From Prunella strophiata (taxonomy: Eukaryota; Chordata; Aves; Passeriformes; Prunellidae): a stretch of 64,000 nucleotides of DNA. Every line of letters starts with the position of its first letter. Position 1 is the first letter of the stretch. Under the pieces are notes generated by a model, which was given only the letters and a program-made list of their open reading frames with translations, ran no database searches and was not told where the DNA came from. Below are positions 26,486 to 37,760 of this stretch, in pieces. The stretch spans positions 42,692,990-42,756,989 of the forward strand of contig JAZBQD010000014.1 of NCBI GenBank assembly GCA_036583965.1, read 5' to 3'. A program made the position numbers and the translations under genes.

Positions 26486-29400
26486 GTTATTCCATTAACA
26501 GCTTTGCTTCTCTCAGTGAAATAAACACAATCTCCATGACTCTATGCTGGTGTGCAGTAAAGAGAAACTGTCAAAGCAAACCAGTTCACTACATTTCATG
26601 CAGTGTTACCTGAGCAGGACATTTACTTTACTAATGGACCTTGTAATTGTATTGTAATTGTTAGGTTGAGACCCAGCTGTCAAGATTTTACTTCTTTCAC
26701 AACTGCACAAGCTATATGTGTTTTTCTTTGCCTTGAAATTTCATTATACTACCTAACATTTCAGTTAGGAAGTGCCAGAGTCATTCAAATCAGCCATTTG
26801 GGACCTAACCAAATTGTGAACCTTCACCTCAATAAAATACTTTTGAATGCAGTAACTCACCTCAGATGCCCCCCTGAATTATGTTACAAAGTGTAAAAGA
26901 ATTGAATTACGTCAATAAGTGGGCAAATATTCTTTTTTTCATACACAGAACTGCACTTGAAACTCTGCTATTTTTTTGAAACAATTATTTCTAATGTTTA
27001 AGGCCAACATTTAAAAAATCACTGAAATTTCTCATTTCAAAGGAAGCAAGAAGAGAGTATGCACCCTCTGATAATACACTGGTGACTGATTTATCTCCTA
27101 ACAGCCTTATCTGCATGTATCTTATTGAAGGGCCCTTCTAGGTACAGTAAAGAAATTAGTACAGTAATTGAAACATATATAGGGAATAGAAAAAGACTGT
27201 CCATCTGTCCCAGTTACTTTGAGACAGACTCACCTGTGCTGGAGCAGGGCAGCAGCATGCTGTGCCCTTTGACCTGAAGATGTTAAAGCTTTGGAAACTG
27301 TCAGCAGCTGTAAAATAGGAGATATGGGGTAAGTAGACCACATGAGAGAATGGACAGAGGAAGTCAGTGGGAAAGGGAGGAGAAATAAGAGAAAACTGTT
27401 ACCCTCTCACCTACTTTAAACTACTAAAATATATAAATTATTAGAAGAACATTTAATAATTAATTTTTTTGTAAAAATGTAGCTTGAAACTATGATATGC
27501 AAGAGGACCACAGTGCTCTGATTGCAGAAGTAGCTGATACTTTTGACCACTATGGTTAATCCAAAATTGAAAAACTTTCCCTAAAACAATTACACAAGTT
27601 TCACCATCACTATCCCCAGAGGACAAAGGTACATACAATAGAAGTTGTATGAAACACCCAAGACACTCAGAAAACACCTTGCTCTGATTTTTGTATCACT
27701 AGATGCCTGAAATATCAACACTGCTGTAAATCATGCCAAAGTACATGGAACAGTACTTTCCACAGTACTATCCACACTATTGGATAAGCTCTGCATTTCA
27801 TATAAGCAGAGTTGCAAATATGACTTATTTTTAGGAATAGAAATCATCTTCTGAGAAATCATTGTATGTTTTAGATACTTTTTTTCTGAATCCTTTGTAC
27901 CAAAGTGGGAACAACAGATTGTGCTACTGTCTAATTTAATATAAATTACAATTTCCTTTATATAAGCTCTCTCACATGCTTTGTACTATTCCTGATATGT
28001 CACAAGGGTGAAAAAAAAAAAAATCCAAACTGGGAAAATGAAATTTCCAAATAAAGTCTTATATGACTGAAGCATTCCATGTGTAGTTTCTGCAGGAAAA
28101 AGCATAGTTAAAAAAGCTTAGTCACATCCATATATCTAGCTTTCAACATGTGTTAAAATTATGCATAAAAGTCAGGGTGCATGCTGCAGTAAGATTTTGT
28201 GCACATCTGCAACATAACTTGACAGGGAATCAATTTCTTTTCACACTTCAGTATTTCACTTCTGTGTATTTTTTTGCAACTTACTGAGCTCTAATGCCAA
28301 GCCAGATTTGACAGAAATTACTTCAGTCATTTGAAACTGAGCTGTTGAAGCTTTTTATGGAACTGGATTGAAAGAATGCTTATTCCATCTGTGTTTGTTC
28401 AGAATGATGGTGACTCCTAAGCACAGCAGTTTCCTGGTGAATGGTTAAGTTCAGCTGGGAGTGCTGTGAAATTCTTTAGCTAAATCTAGACTTCTCAAAA
28501 GCCTGACTAACCTGGCAAAGTTTATATTGCTTTCAGGATGTCAGGACTGTAAAAAAGAAACAGCAGGAGGTAGGAAGAGAAGTAAGCGTCAAGGCAAACT
28601 GCCTCCTCAGAAATTAGAATGGCAACAACAGGGTGTCCCAAAGCTTCTAATGTTGTGGGCTGGATGCCAGTTTTGCTCCTTCCTCACAAGGCAGCTGTGG
28701 CTTGCAAGGATTGGGAGGCTTGCAAGTGGCTTTTGTGGGCAGCTACAGAGGAAGCCAGTACCCAACACAAGCCCACCCAGGTTCTCCTTGAGGCTGCCCC
28801 TTTGCTGCTGCATGTAGAGCAAGACAGCAGTATAGTTTCCTACTCTGTTTTCTGAACATGGACTATGTTTCCCAATGCACAGAAAATATTTACAAGACAA
28901 ATGGAGAAAATACTGAGCTGTGACAGGACTCAAGCCTGGCCAGAGTGCACAAATCTAATTTTCCTCTCCTTTCACATCCTTTCTTTTCCTTGAAAGATAG
29001 ACCAAAGGTTTCCCCAGGCCACACGTGGTACACCCAATCTTAATGTGGTGCAGGTAACACTCATATACCAAAAGTCTGCACAGTGCAAGTAACCACAACA
29101 TTTTTTGGTGCCAGCTATGCTTAAGAAGTCAGCTTATAATGGGTTCATGCCCCACATCAGGCAGGTGTCATACCTTTTATTTGAACTGTGTCCTAAGCCT
29201 TCATGGTAAACAAAGCAGCAGGTGCAAGCCAGAATACTTTGGGGATGGTACAAGAATGTAGAAATTAAACATGTAGTCAAAACTTAAACCCCTCCTGCAC
29301 AGCTGGAGTTTTGCTCCTAGTTTGCTGAGTGTTATTTCTACCATTGCTGTTCTGAGGTATCTCTGAGCTGAAGCTAACCTAAGTGGTTTGCATCCAGGTT

Positions 29401-30066
29401 AGCATAACCTGACTGAGTTACTTTCTTGGACCAGGACATCCCTGAAATTATCATCACCAAAATGTCAAGGGAGCATTTTTGAATGGGGATATTTAGAGCA
29501 AAATCTGCCTAAAAGTCTACAGCAGCTCTAAAGTGATGACATAACCAGGCTCAGATTGCCAAACTTGGTAATATATTGAAGAACATGCTTTAAAGACTGC
29601 TGTCTAACATGCTCAGGTTAGACAAAACAGTGTGAGACAATTATCTCCAAGAGTGTGGAAAATCCATCTAACTTAGAAAACGGCAGATAGTTCTATTACA
29701 AATACGTTTCAGTGTGTAAGTCCAAAGCACATTTTGCCAGAGAAATTCAGGATCAATCTCAAAAAATGTTTTGGTGGGATTAATGTGTAATTCCTTTGGC
29801 TAGAATATGTCACTACAAAGCTCACAAGCAGAAATTTAGAGAACATGGTATTATTTTTACTGGAAAAGCAAAGTTGGAAATCATTCATGAGTTCAAATAG
29901 ATGTTTCCAAAGTGTCATACGCAGAGTCCAGTAAAATTATGACTGGCTAGAGCTGCCTTTAGCACATCTAAGCAAAGACAGCCTTAGAAAAGACCTGTAT
30001 TTAATTACCTCATCTCTGTCTCCTGCAAGTGTGCATCTGTTTCTATACCAAGATCCTTGTTCTTGG

Positions 30067-30096
30067 CTTTATGGAAGCTATATGGCTTCCATAAAG
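30067..30096. repeat. Perfect inverted repeat, 12-bp arms, 6-nt loop
   Basis: CTTTATGGAAGC at 30067-30078 pairs exactly with GCTTCCATAAAG at 30085-30096 across the loop TATATG. The stem is too short for a canonical microRNA precursor unless it extends imperfectly, and the immediate flanks do not pair. Confidence 0.85.
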
Positions 30097-30536
30097 TTTG
30101 AGCATCTCAGGCTGCCAGAGAGGAACATTGTGTGGATGCATGGAGGCAGATGGCTCACACCATGTCTTCACAACAGAAATGGCAGGTGTGCTGAAGTTTT
30201 TGCATATCTGATTTTAATAGAAGGTAAAGGGCATTTAAATTACTAATTTCTCTTCTTAAATCAATTTTATGCATGTTATCCATGCTGATTGGAGGTGCCT
30301 TTGGGAAAACTTGTAGTCATGAAAAACAGAATGTGAATTTGCCCTGGGCTAGGTAGGACGTTCCCCATATTTACATGCTTCTTTTGAATTACAAAGCTTT
30401 TCAGCTGCTGCTGTCACAAGGTCCTGGAATATACATCTTCTCCAGAGATACCTATGCTATCAGTTTCCGAACACAGCTTATGCAGTAAAATAAAGGAGCC
30501 TCTCCATAATCTTTTGGATACCCTGAAGTAATGTCA

Positions 30537-32460
30537 TTGAATCACAGAATCATTTAGGATTGCAAAAAGAGTTATAAGATCATTGAGTTCAACCATTAAC
30601 CCAGCACTGCTCACTTCACTAAACCACACCCCTAAGCACCATACCTGCATGTCTTTTAGATACTCCAGGGTTGGTTGTCTTAACCACTTCCTGGGCATCC
30701 TGTTACAATGCTCAACAACCCTTTCACTGAAAAACTTTTTTCTAGTATCCAATCTAAACCTTCCCTGACACAACTTCAGGCCAATTTTTCTTGTCCTATT
30801 GCTTGTTACTTGGAAGAAGAGACTGACCCACACCTTGCTACAACCTCCTTTCAGGCAGTTGGAAAGAGTGATAAGGTCTCCTCTGAGCCTCCTGCTCTCC
30901 AGGATAAACAAGCCCAGCTCTCTCAGCCACTTCTCAGAAGAACTGAGTTTCAGCTTCTCCACCAGCTGTGTTGCCCTTCTCTGGATATGCTCCAGCACCT
31001 CAATGTCCTTGCTGTAGTGAGGGGCCCAGAACTGGACATAGCACTCGAAGCGTGGCCTCACCAGTGCCAAGTACAGAGCGACTATCACTGCCTGGCCCTG
31101 CTGGTCACACTCTTGCTGATACTGGCCAGGATGCCACTGGCCTTGTTGGCCACCTGAGCACACTGCTGGCTCATGTTTATCAGGATGTTCAACAGCACCC
31201 TCAGGTCCTTTTCTGTCAGGCAGCTTCCCAGCTACTCTTCCTCCAAGCGTGTAGTGCTGCATGTGCTTGTTGTGACCCTAAAGCAAGACCCAGCACTTTG
31301 TGCCTCGTTCAGCTTCATACAATTGACTTTGGCCCATCAATGCAACCTGTCCAGATGCCTTTGCAGAGCCTTCTTGCCCTCCACCAGACCAACACTTCCA
31401 CCCAACTTGGTGTCAGCTGGAATATGACTGAGAGGTGCACTCAATTTCCTTGTACAGATCATTGATAAAGATATTAAACAGGACTGAGCTCTGGGAAACC
31501 CCCCCCATTGACTGGCCACCAGCTGGCCTCCATTAAACATCTCTCTCTGAGCCCAACCGTCCAGCCAACATTTTATCCTGCAAACAGTGCACCTGTCCAA
31601 GCCACGAGCAGCTCAGCACCTTTGGGTGGATCCCACACAGCCCCAGGGACTTGTGTCTGTCTAAGTGGTATAGCAGGTCACTGACCATTTCCCCTTGGAT
31701 TATGAGGGCTGCATTCTGCTCTCTGCCTCTGTCTGGGAGGATGGAGAGCCTCCACGGCCCTTCCTTCATTTGTCACAAAGATATTTATTGAAACAATTTT
31801 ATTGTCTTTTACGGAGTAGCCAGGTTAAATTCTAGCTGGGTTTTGGTCCTTCCAATTTCCTCCCTGCAAAACCTCATGATATCCTTGTAGTCCTGCTGAG
31901 CTGCCTGGTCTTCTTCCAAAGGTCATCAACTCTCCTTTTTTTCCTGAGTTCCAGATAAAGCTCTCCGTTCAGCCATCCCAGTCTTTCAGCACATGGGGAC
32001 AGCCTGCTCCAGTGTCTTTAAAAGTCCCTTCTTGAGGAACATCCAGCTTTCCTGGAATACCTTGCCCTTCAGGACTGCCTCCCAAGGGACTCTACTAATG
32101 AGGCTCCTAAAAAGTACAAAGCCTGCTAAGGCTTTGGGAGTCCAAGATAGCAATTCTGCTGAGCCCCCTCCTTAGTTTTCCAAGAACAGAAAACTATCAT
32201 TTAATGGCTGCTGTGCCCATGACTGCTGCTGACCATTACATCACCTGCAGTCCTCCTCTGCTCACAAACAGCAGGTCCAGCAGGGCAGCTTCCCCAGCTG
32301 GCACACCCACCAGCTGTATGGGGAAATTACCTTCCACACAGTGCAGGAGCCTCCTTGACTGTTTCCTCTAAGCTGTTTTGCATTTCCAGCAGACATCTGA
32401 TAAGCTGAAGTCCACCATGAGGACAAAGGCCAGAGATGGGGATTTACCCCAGTGCAGACC
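30537..32460 (-). mobile_element. Long CR1 LINE copy, - strand
   Basis: On the + strand the element begins with AATCACAGAATCATTTAGG at 30539-30557, the reverse complement of the standard CR1 3' end. It then runs through the antisense of the ORF2 3' coding end. On the - strand this reads [20 protein letters not shown] and [16 protein letters not shown], close to the usual CR1 wording. Recognisable CR1 text continues through 31000-31700 and again from about 31800 to 32460, giving about 1.9 kb. A 242-residue - frame at 30534-31262 lies wholly inside this element and is not a host gene. A stretch of the usual CR1 consensus seems to be missing around 31720-31800. A 23-base A run at 32490-32512 follows shortly after the right end. 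Confidence 0.88.
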
Positions 32461-32489
32461 GAAATGTTAACTGTTCACTGTTCAAACTC

Positions 32490-32512
32490 AAAAAAAAAAA
32501 AAAAAAAAAAAA
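32490..32512. repeat. Poly-A run, 23 bases
   Basis: Uninterrupted A on the + strand, 30 bases beyond the last CR1-like text. Because the CR1 copy is on the - strand, this is not its own 3' tail. Confidence 0.95.
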
Positions 32513-35160
32513 GGTAGATGCTGCTAATATGCATGCTTGTCATTAATTTCCAAATTTCCATCAAGGATGGAAATGCCATCTGAGAAAGAGCAGAGCTGAT
32601 GTAGAAGAAGGATTGTTAGGGAGACTTTGATGTTGTAGTTGCACAGATCTTGTGTTTGGTATGTTGCATAAATTGTCTGCCCTGTCAGTCAGACTGTCCT
32701 CTGAATAGGGAAGGCTTAACTGAATACTGAGAATTTAATGTATGTTTCATGTATCCCATTTTTTAAGTTTTGCCATCTGAGAAGTGTATCTTCATGTTTT
32801 CCAAACACCTGATACAAGCCAAGATACCCAGTGAAGGCAAACTTTCTTCTCCTTTAGTCTGATTAAGGTAAATTAGTAAATTGACAAAATCCCAATGCAG
32901 AGCAAGTACTTTCCAAGTTTGCATAATCAAATGAAAAAAAGTAAGAGCTACTCATCATGTGAATGTCTTCTCTACTTTCTGAATGTATCTGGATAATACA
33001 CATCCAAAAACCTCACATCCATGGCTAAGGATCCATTTGTCATGCAATTTCAGACTGCATTCACCAGAAAGGATCTGGATTTTAGGGATGCCACTTGTTT
33101 TACTCTCAAATCATTCCATACTCCAGATTGAACAAGGAATTTATATTTTCTTGTGCTGTGCTCTCCAGCTTTTGTCAGGTAACAACTCTTGGGCCTGACT
33201 GTACTCAATTATCACATGCCCAGAGGATAGACAGAATTTGGTAGCTACTCCTCAGCAGAGCTGCAGATGTGTGTCCCAGAGACCAAGTGCTCAGACACTG
33301 CCCTAGTTTAATAAGTTCATTTTGCTGTTCTGCTCTACCACCCTTGCTTAACATCACACAACCAGTTTGAAGTCTCCACTGGGAATCTCTTGAAAAATAG
33401 AATTTCCTGTCTTAAAACTTGAGTCATGTGATTTGGTGGGTTTTTAGTACAGCTATGAAAGCAGAGTCAAATCAGGGTGAGAGACAGCAGAGTCAGATCA
33501 GAGTAAGAGGCCACTGATAGATGAAAATCAGAGAGAAGAAAGAGACTGAGACATTGTAAGGCATGGGTTAAACCCTGGAACTAAGATGCAACCTGACATG
33601 AATTGTTAACTCATCATGTGGCGAATCACTCTCTTCCATGCAGTCAAATGCCACATATGTTGATGAACCTTGTGGGCCCCTTCCAACTCAGAAGTGCGTT
33701 GTGTTATATTTCTGTGTTGTGCTTATATTTCACAAAAACATGAAACTTGCTAATCATATTTTACCAAAACACACAGCTGAGTTTAACACATTAGCAGCCA
33801 CTCTGGCATCAAAAGTAGCCTTGGAGGAAACCAAAATCCAAGTCTGTCTTTGAAGGCTACAGTCTCTAACAACCATCATTTTCCTGGTGAATACCTTTTA
33901 TTCATGCAGCACAGCTGGATGGACTAACTGCACATCCCAAGTGTTGAATTATGGTTTTCAGTGTCTCGGGCCCTTGGGAATTCTCTGAGAATCTGATCAG
34001 TGAAATGAAAGACAAAATAAATCCTTAAGTGTGAATAAATTTATGAGGGGTAATTGGAAAGGCAGCTACTTGCAATGCTCAAAAGCCAGTGCCCTCCTGA
34101 CTTGTTTCTTTCCCTTAGAAACATAATTTCTGCACCTTATACTACAACAATGCACAGTAGCTTCAGATGTAGTCTGGGATACAACAGTCTGGATTCTGTC
34201 CATTCTACAGCAAGAAGCAAGAGTCTCAAAATGCTCATTAGTAAAATACTTGCATTAATATCTTTTGATGAAGGCCTTCAGATTTGCAAATACAAGTGCT
34301 CAAGCTGTGGAAATTGTTTAGGCTGAGAACATTTATGAGAATGTATCAGGGAAAAACTATCAGATTAATCTTGGACTTCTTCCTGCTCACAGCCACTGCT
34401 GTAAGACAAAAGGTCAAACTACATGATAAGGCATGAAGCAGCCTTATCAACCCTTAGGCTCCCATCCACCACATCTTAGTACCAATGGAGTTAAGTGCCA
34501 AAACTCTAGCAGGGCCAACCTACCCAAAAATGTAAAGGAAAGATTCGGACATGTGAGCATATAATTTATATTCCCCAAGGTATCACTTAGTACCACAGCA
34601 GTTAAGACATCCTTCCCATTTCTCATCCGAGGACTCAGATGATTCTACTAGTTCAGCTGGTTTTAGCTTTGAACCACCCTGATGTCCAAGGGTTATGCCT
34701 CTGCTGCTATACAAAAATAAGGGATGCGCCTCCTCCAAAGGATTTTGCAGGGAATATCCTCAAGATTAGACTGGTGAACAGCTGCTTTGAAATAAAAGGA
34801 TTTCTCTGCAAAACAGGGAGATGCTTTCAGGACTTTGGAACAGCATTCAATTTTAACTTTCTGCATGCATGTTTGAACTGCAAAATGAGACATCTATGCC
34901 ATATTACGTGATTTGTAAGCAAATAAAGAAGAATACACGCCAGGAAGTAGAAACAGACGAAGCTATTCCGGATAAAGAATGTTTATGCCCACACAAAGCT
35001 TCACCCAACATCTCGAGAAAAACATGATTAACAGTACTGTGCTGATCTTAATCAGATTTATTAAGACAAATGTTGAAAATCCAGCGTGCTTGTTGTGTAT
35101 GGGTAACTAAAGAGAAAAAAAAAAAAAGAGGGAGTGAGCTAATGACTATCTTCCCATTAC
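32513..35160. other. Intergenic DNA just upstream of the DBX2 CpG island
   Basis: AT-rich with no recognisable exon. A probable CR1 tail remnant lies at 33650-33712. Composition changes abruptly to GC-rich at about 35175. Confidence 0.55.
33650..33712 (+). mobile_element. CR1 3' tail remnant, + strand
   Basis: The text around GGGCCCCTTCCAACTCAG (33675-33692) followed by a degraded ATTTCTGTG-type end resembles the terminal 60 bases of a CR1 insertion. Only the tail is recognisable, so the element is either severely 5' truncated or its body is too diverged. Confidence 0.5.
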
Positions 35161-35169
35161 CTCATGGGA

Positions 35170-35638
35170 TCATTAGGTCGACATGATCTCTCCGCGGCCA
35201 GCACCGGAGCCGCTTCCCCGCCGGGACGGAGGCCAGCGGCCTTTCCCTTGCCCTGCGCTCCCCTCGCCCAGGTGCACCCTCAGCGGGCGGCGCGACCCGC
35301 CGCCATGTCGGGGCGGGCACGGCGGGACAGCCACCTCGGCTCCCCGCCCTGCCTCCCCCGGGGGGCTGCTGGGCAAGGCGGCATTGTTGGCCGCGTCCAT
35401 CACTCCTCGTCCCCGGCTGACATAATGAATGCGCTTGGACACACCTTCCAGCCCGGCGGAGAGGCGCCGCGTCTCCACGGACAGCCTCACCGAGCGCTCC
35501 GCTCCGCTCCCCGCAGCCCTCGGGGAGGCGCCCCGCCAGCCCGCCCGGCCCCATAGCCCGGCGCCCCGTCCCAGCCCAGTGTGGGGCCGCGGCGGCCGGG
35601 CCGGGCTGGGCAGGGCGAGGAGGGTAGAAACTCTCGCT
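35170..35638 (+). promoter_or_regulatory. DBX2: DBX2 CpG-island promoter and probable 5' UTR
   Basis: Base composition switches from AT-rich to strongly GC- and CpG-rich at about 35175, 465 bases before the DBX2 start codon, and stays so past exon 1. A GC box (GGGGCGGGC) lies at about 35310-35318. I see no convincing TATA box, as is usual for CpG-island promoters. ATG triplets at 35305, 35425 and 35429 could act as upstream starts if they lie within the transcript. The one at 35429 is in frame with DBX2 and would add 70 residues. The transcription start cannot be placed from sequence alone. Confidence 0.65.
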
Positions 35639-35972
35639 ATGCTGCCCAGCGCCCTTTACTGGGACCTGGTGGGCTCCTCGGCTCTCCTTAACCTGCCGGC
35701 GGCGCCGGGCTTCGGCAACCTGGGCAAAAGTTTCCTCATCGAGAACTTGCTGCGGGCCGGCACGCCGAGTCCTGCCCAGCTCCGTCCCCTCCCCGCCAAC
35801 CCCGTGCCCCTCAAGCTGTGCCCCGCGGCGGAACAAATCAACCCCTCAGGGGGTCCCTTCCCGGCAAGATGGGCTTTCCAAGTGCTTAACCCCTCGGCGG
35901 CGGACGGCGGCCGCCCTCCAGCGCGGGCCGCGGCGGCGGAGAGAGGCGGCATCTTCCCGCCGGCAGCCACAG
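35639..35972 (+). CDS. DBX2: DBX2 homeobox protein, exon 1 of 4 (start codon)
   Basis: Encodes residues 1-111 plus the first base of codon 112. The N-terminus (MLPSALYWDLVGSSALLNLP) matches vertebrate DBX2, including the conserved block ending in GKSFLIENLLR. FLIENLL at residues 32-38 is an Eh1-like motif of the kind that recruits Groucho/TLE corepressors. A second conserved block, LRPLPANPVPLKLCPAAEQ, starts at residue 48. DBX2 is a nuclear DNA-binding transcription factor, known as a repressor acting in patterning of the dorsoventral neural tube. This start was chosen because homology to DBX2 begins exactly here and position -3 is G. The donor is ACAG|GTGAGC at 35973. The whole joined coding sequence is 942 nt (313 residues), slightly shorter than the human protein (about 339), with the missing residues mainly in this exon. 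The open frame continues for 1.4 kb past the donor, but that part is minisatellite. Confidence 0.95.
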
Positions 35973-36008
35973 GTGAGCGCCGGCCCCTCCCTGTCCTGCC
36001 GCCGGCGA

Positions 36009-37381
36009 GACGGCACCGAGGGGCTCTCCGAGGGCTCGGCCCCGCGCTCCGCACGGCGGAGACGGCACCGAGGGGCTCTCCGAGGGCTCGGCCCCGCGCT
36101 CCGCACGGCGGAGACGGCACCGAGGGGCTCTCCGAGGGCTCGGCCCCGCGCTCCGCACGGCGGAGACGGCACCGAGGGGCTCTCCGAGGGCTCGGCCCCG
36201 CGCTCCGCACGGCGGAGACGGCACCGAGGGGCTCTCCGAGGGCTCGGCCCCGCGCTCCGCACGGCGGAGACGGCACCGAGGGGCTCTCCGAGGGCTCGGC
36301 CCCGCGCTCCGCACGGCGGAGACGGCACCGAGGGGCTCTCCGAGGGCTCGGCCCCGCGCTCCGCACGGCGGAGACGGCACCGAGGGGCTCTCCGAGGGCT
36401 CGGCCCCGCGCTCCGCACGGCGGAGACGGCACCGAGGGGCTCTCCGAGGGCTCGGCCCCGCGCTCCGCACGGCGGAGACGGCACCGAGGGGCTCTCCGAG
36501 GGCTCGGCCCCGCGCTCCGCACGGCGGAGACGGCACCGAGGGGCTCTCCGAGGGCTCGGCCCCGCGCTCCGCACGGCGGAGACGGCACCGAGGGGCTCTC
36601 CGAGGGCTCGGCCCCGCGCTCCGCACGGCGGAGACGGCACCGAGGGGCTCTCCGAGGGCTCGGCCCCGCGCTCCGCACGGCGGAGACGGCACCGAGGGGC
36701 TCTCCGAGGGCTCGGCCCCGCGCTCCGCACGGCGGAGACGGCACCGAGGGGCTCTCCGAGGGCTCGGCCCCGCGCTCCGCACGGCGGAGACGGCACCGAG
36801 GGGCTCTCCGAGGGCTCGGCCCCGCGCTCCGCACGGCGGAGACGGCACCGAGGGGCTCTCCGAGGGCTCGGCCCCGCGCTCCGCACGGCGGAGACGGCAC
36901 CGAGGGGCTCTCCGAGGGCTCGGCCCCGCGCTCCGCACGGCGGAGACGGCACCGAGGGGCTCTCCGAGGGCTCGGCCCCGCGCTCCGCACGGCGGAGACG
37001 GCACCGAGGGGCTCTCCGAGGGCTCGGCCCCGCGCTCCGCACGGCGGAGACGGCACCGAGGGGCTCTCCGAGGGCTCGGCCCCGCGCTCCGCACGGCGGA
37101 GACGGCACCGAGGGGCTCTCCGAGGGCTCGGCCCCGCGCTCCGCACGGCGGAGACGGCACCGAGGGGCTCTCCGAGGGCTCGGCCCCGCGCTCCGCACGG
37201 CGGAGACGGCACCGAGGGGCTCTCCGAGGGCTCGGCCCCGCGCTCCGCACGGCGGAGACGGCACCGAGGGGCTCTCCGAGGGCTCGGCCCCGCGCTCCGC
37301 ACGGCGGAGACGGCACCGAGGGGCTCTCCGAGGGCTCGGCCCCGCGCTCCGCACGGCGGAGACGGCACCGAGGGGCTCTCC
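36009..37381. repeat. Perfect 52-bp minisatellite, 26.4 copies, in DBX2 intron 1
   Basis: The unit starting GACGGCACCGAGGGG recurs at 36009, 36061, 36113 and every 52 bases to 37361. That is 26 complete units and a 21-base partial, and I found no substitution between copies. Each unit has nine CpGs and a potential hairpin with 6-bp arms (CTCCGC-ACG-GCGGAG). No stop codon occurs in any of the six frames. Because 52 is not a multiple of three, every frame cycles through the same three phases with a 52-residue protein period. This produces spurious frames of 679 residues on + and 588 residues on -. The array begins 36 bases after the exon 1 donor. Complete identity implies very recent expansion, strong homogenisation, or an assembly artefact. 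Confidence 0.97.
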
Positions 37382-37760
37382 AAAAGCTTCGCCGCCAACT
37401 GGCGCTCCGGGAAAGTCTGCAATTCCAGGTTTTGGGAGGAAGGCGAGCGGTTCCATCCCCCTAAGTAAAGATAGCTCGGGAGGCAGCAGCCCCTTTCTCT
37501 ACGCGCCCTGCCTTGCGGGGCAGCAAGGCGTGGAGGACCCGGCTCCTCCTGGCAAAAAGGAGAGTTAAGCCATGTAGAACAGACAACTTTCTGGAAGTTT
37601 TGACAAAACCAGGGACGGGGGAAAAAAAAAAAAAAGTTTTAAAAGGGGTGTAAAGGTGCGTTATCAGCCGTTCGGCCCGGTGTCACAGAGCCAGCGCTCT
37701 GCCGTGCGGTGGGGACCAGCTCGCGGGCGCCGGGGGCCCGCAGGAATCCGTGCCATGAAA
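37382..37760. other. GC-rich intronic DNA closing the CpG island
   Basis: Unique GC-rich sequence follows directly after the minisatellite. It is interrupted by a 13-14-base A run at about 37622-37635 and fades to AT-rich DNA by about 37760. The spurious long frames of the array terminate here (stops at 37468 and 37568 on +). No exon is recognised. Confidence 0.6.

Larger units (their letters stand above)
23591..30536. other. Intergenic DNA, no gene recognised
   Basis: AT-rich sequence with mononucleotide runs at 23752-23770 (A) and 26461-26485 (T). Open frames are short and none resembles a known family. A perfect 12-bp inverted repeat lies at 30067-30096. No tRNA or other RNA gene was recognised. 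Confidence 0.55.

Noticed and set aside
30534..31262. 242-residue - strand frame
   Set aside because: It lies entirely inside the CR1 copy and contains CR1 ORF2 3'-end wording. It is not a host gene.
35429..35638. In-frame upstream ATG extending DBX2 by 70 residues
   Set aside because: Homology to DBX2 starts exactly at 35639, and the upstream stretch is low-complexity GC-rich text typical of 5' UTR.
36009..37381. CRISPR-like array
   Set aside because: Units are directly abutting with no variable spacers, and the context is a vertebrate gene. It is a minisatellite.
35656..37456. Long - strand frames of 476-588 residues, proline/serine/arginine-rich
   Set aside because: They are the antisense of the same minisatellite. 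The 52-residue periodicity equals three units, and there is no start context or family similarity.
35973..37468. Very long + frame continuing from DBX2 exon 1
   Set aside because: After the exon 1 donor it is only the stop-free 52-bp minisatellite read in rotating phases. It has no similarity to DBX2 and the true exon 2 splices in phase from 35972.
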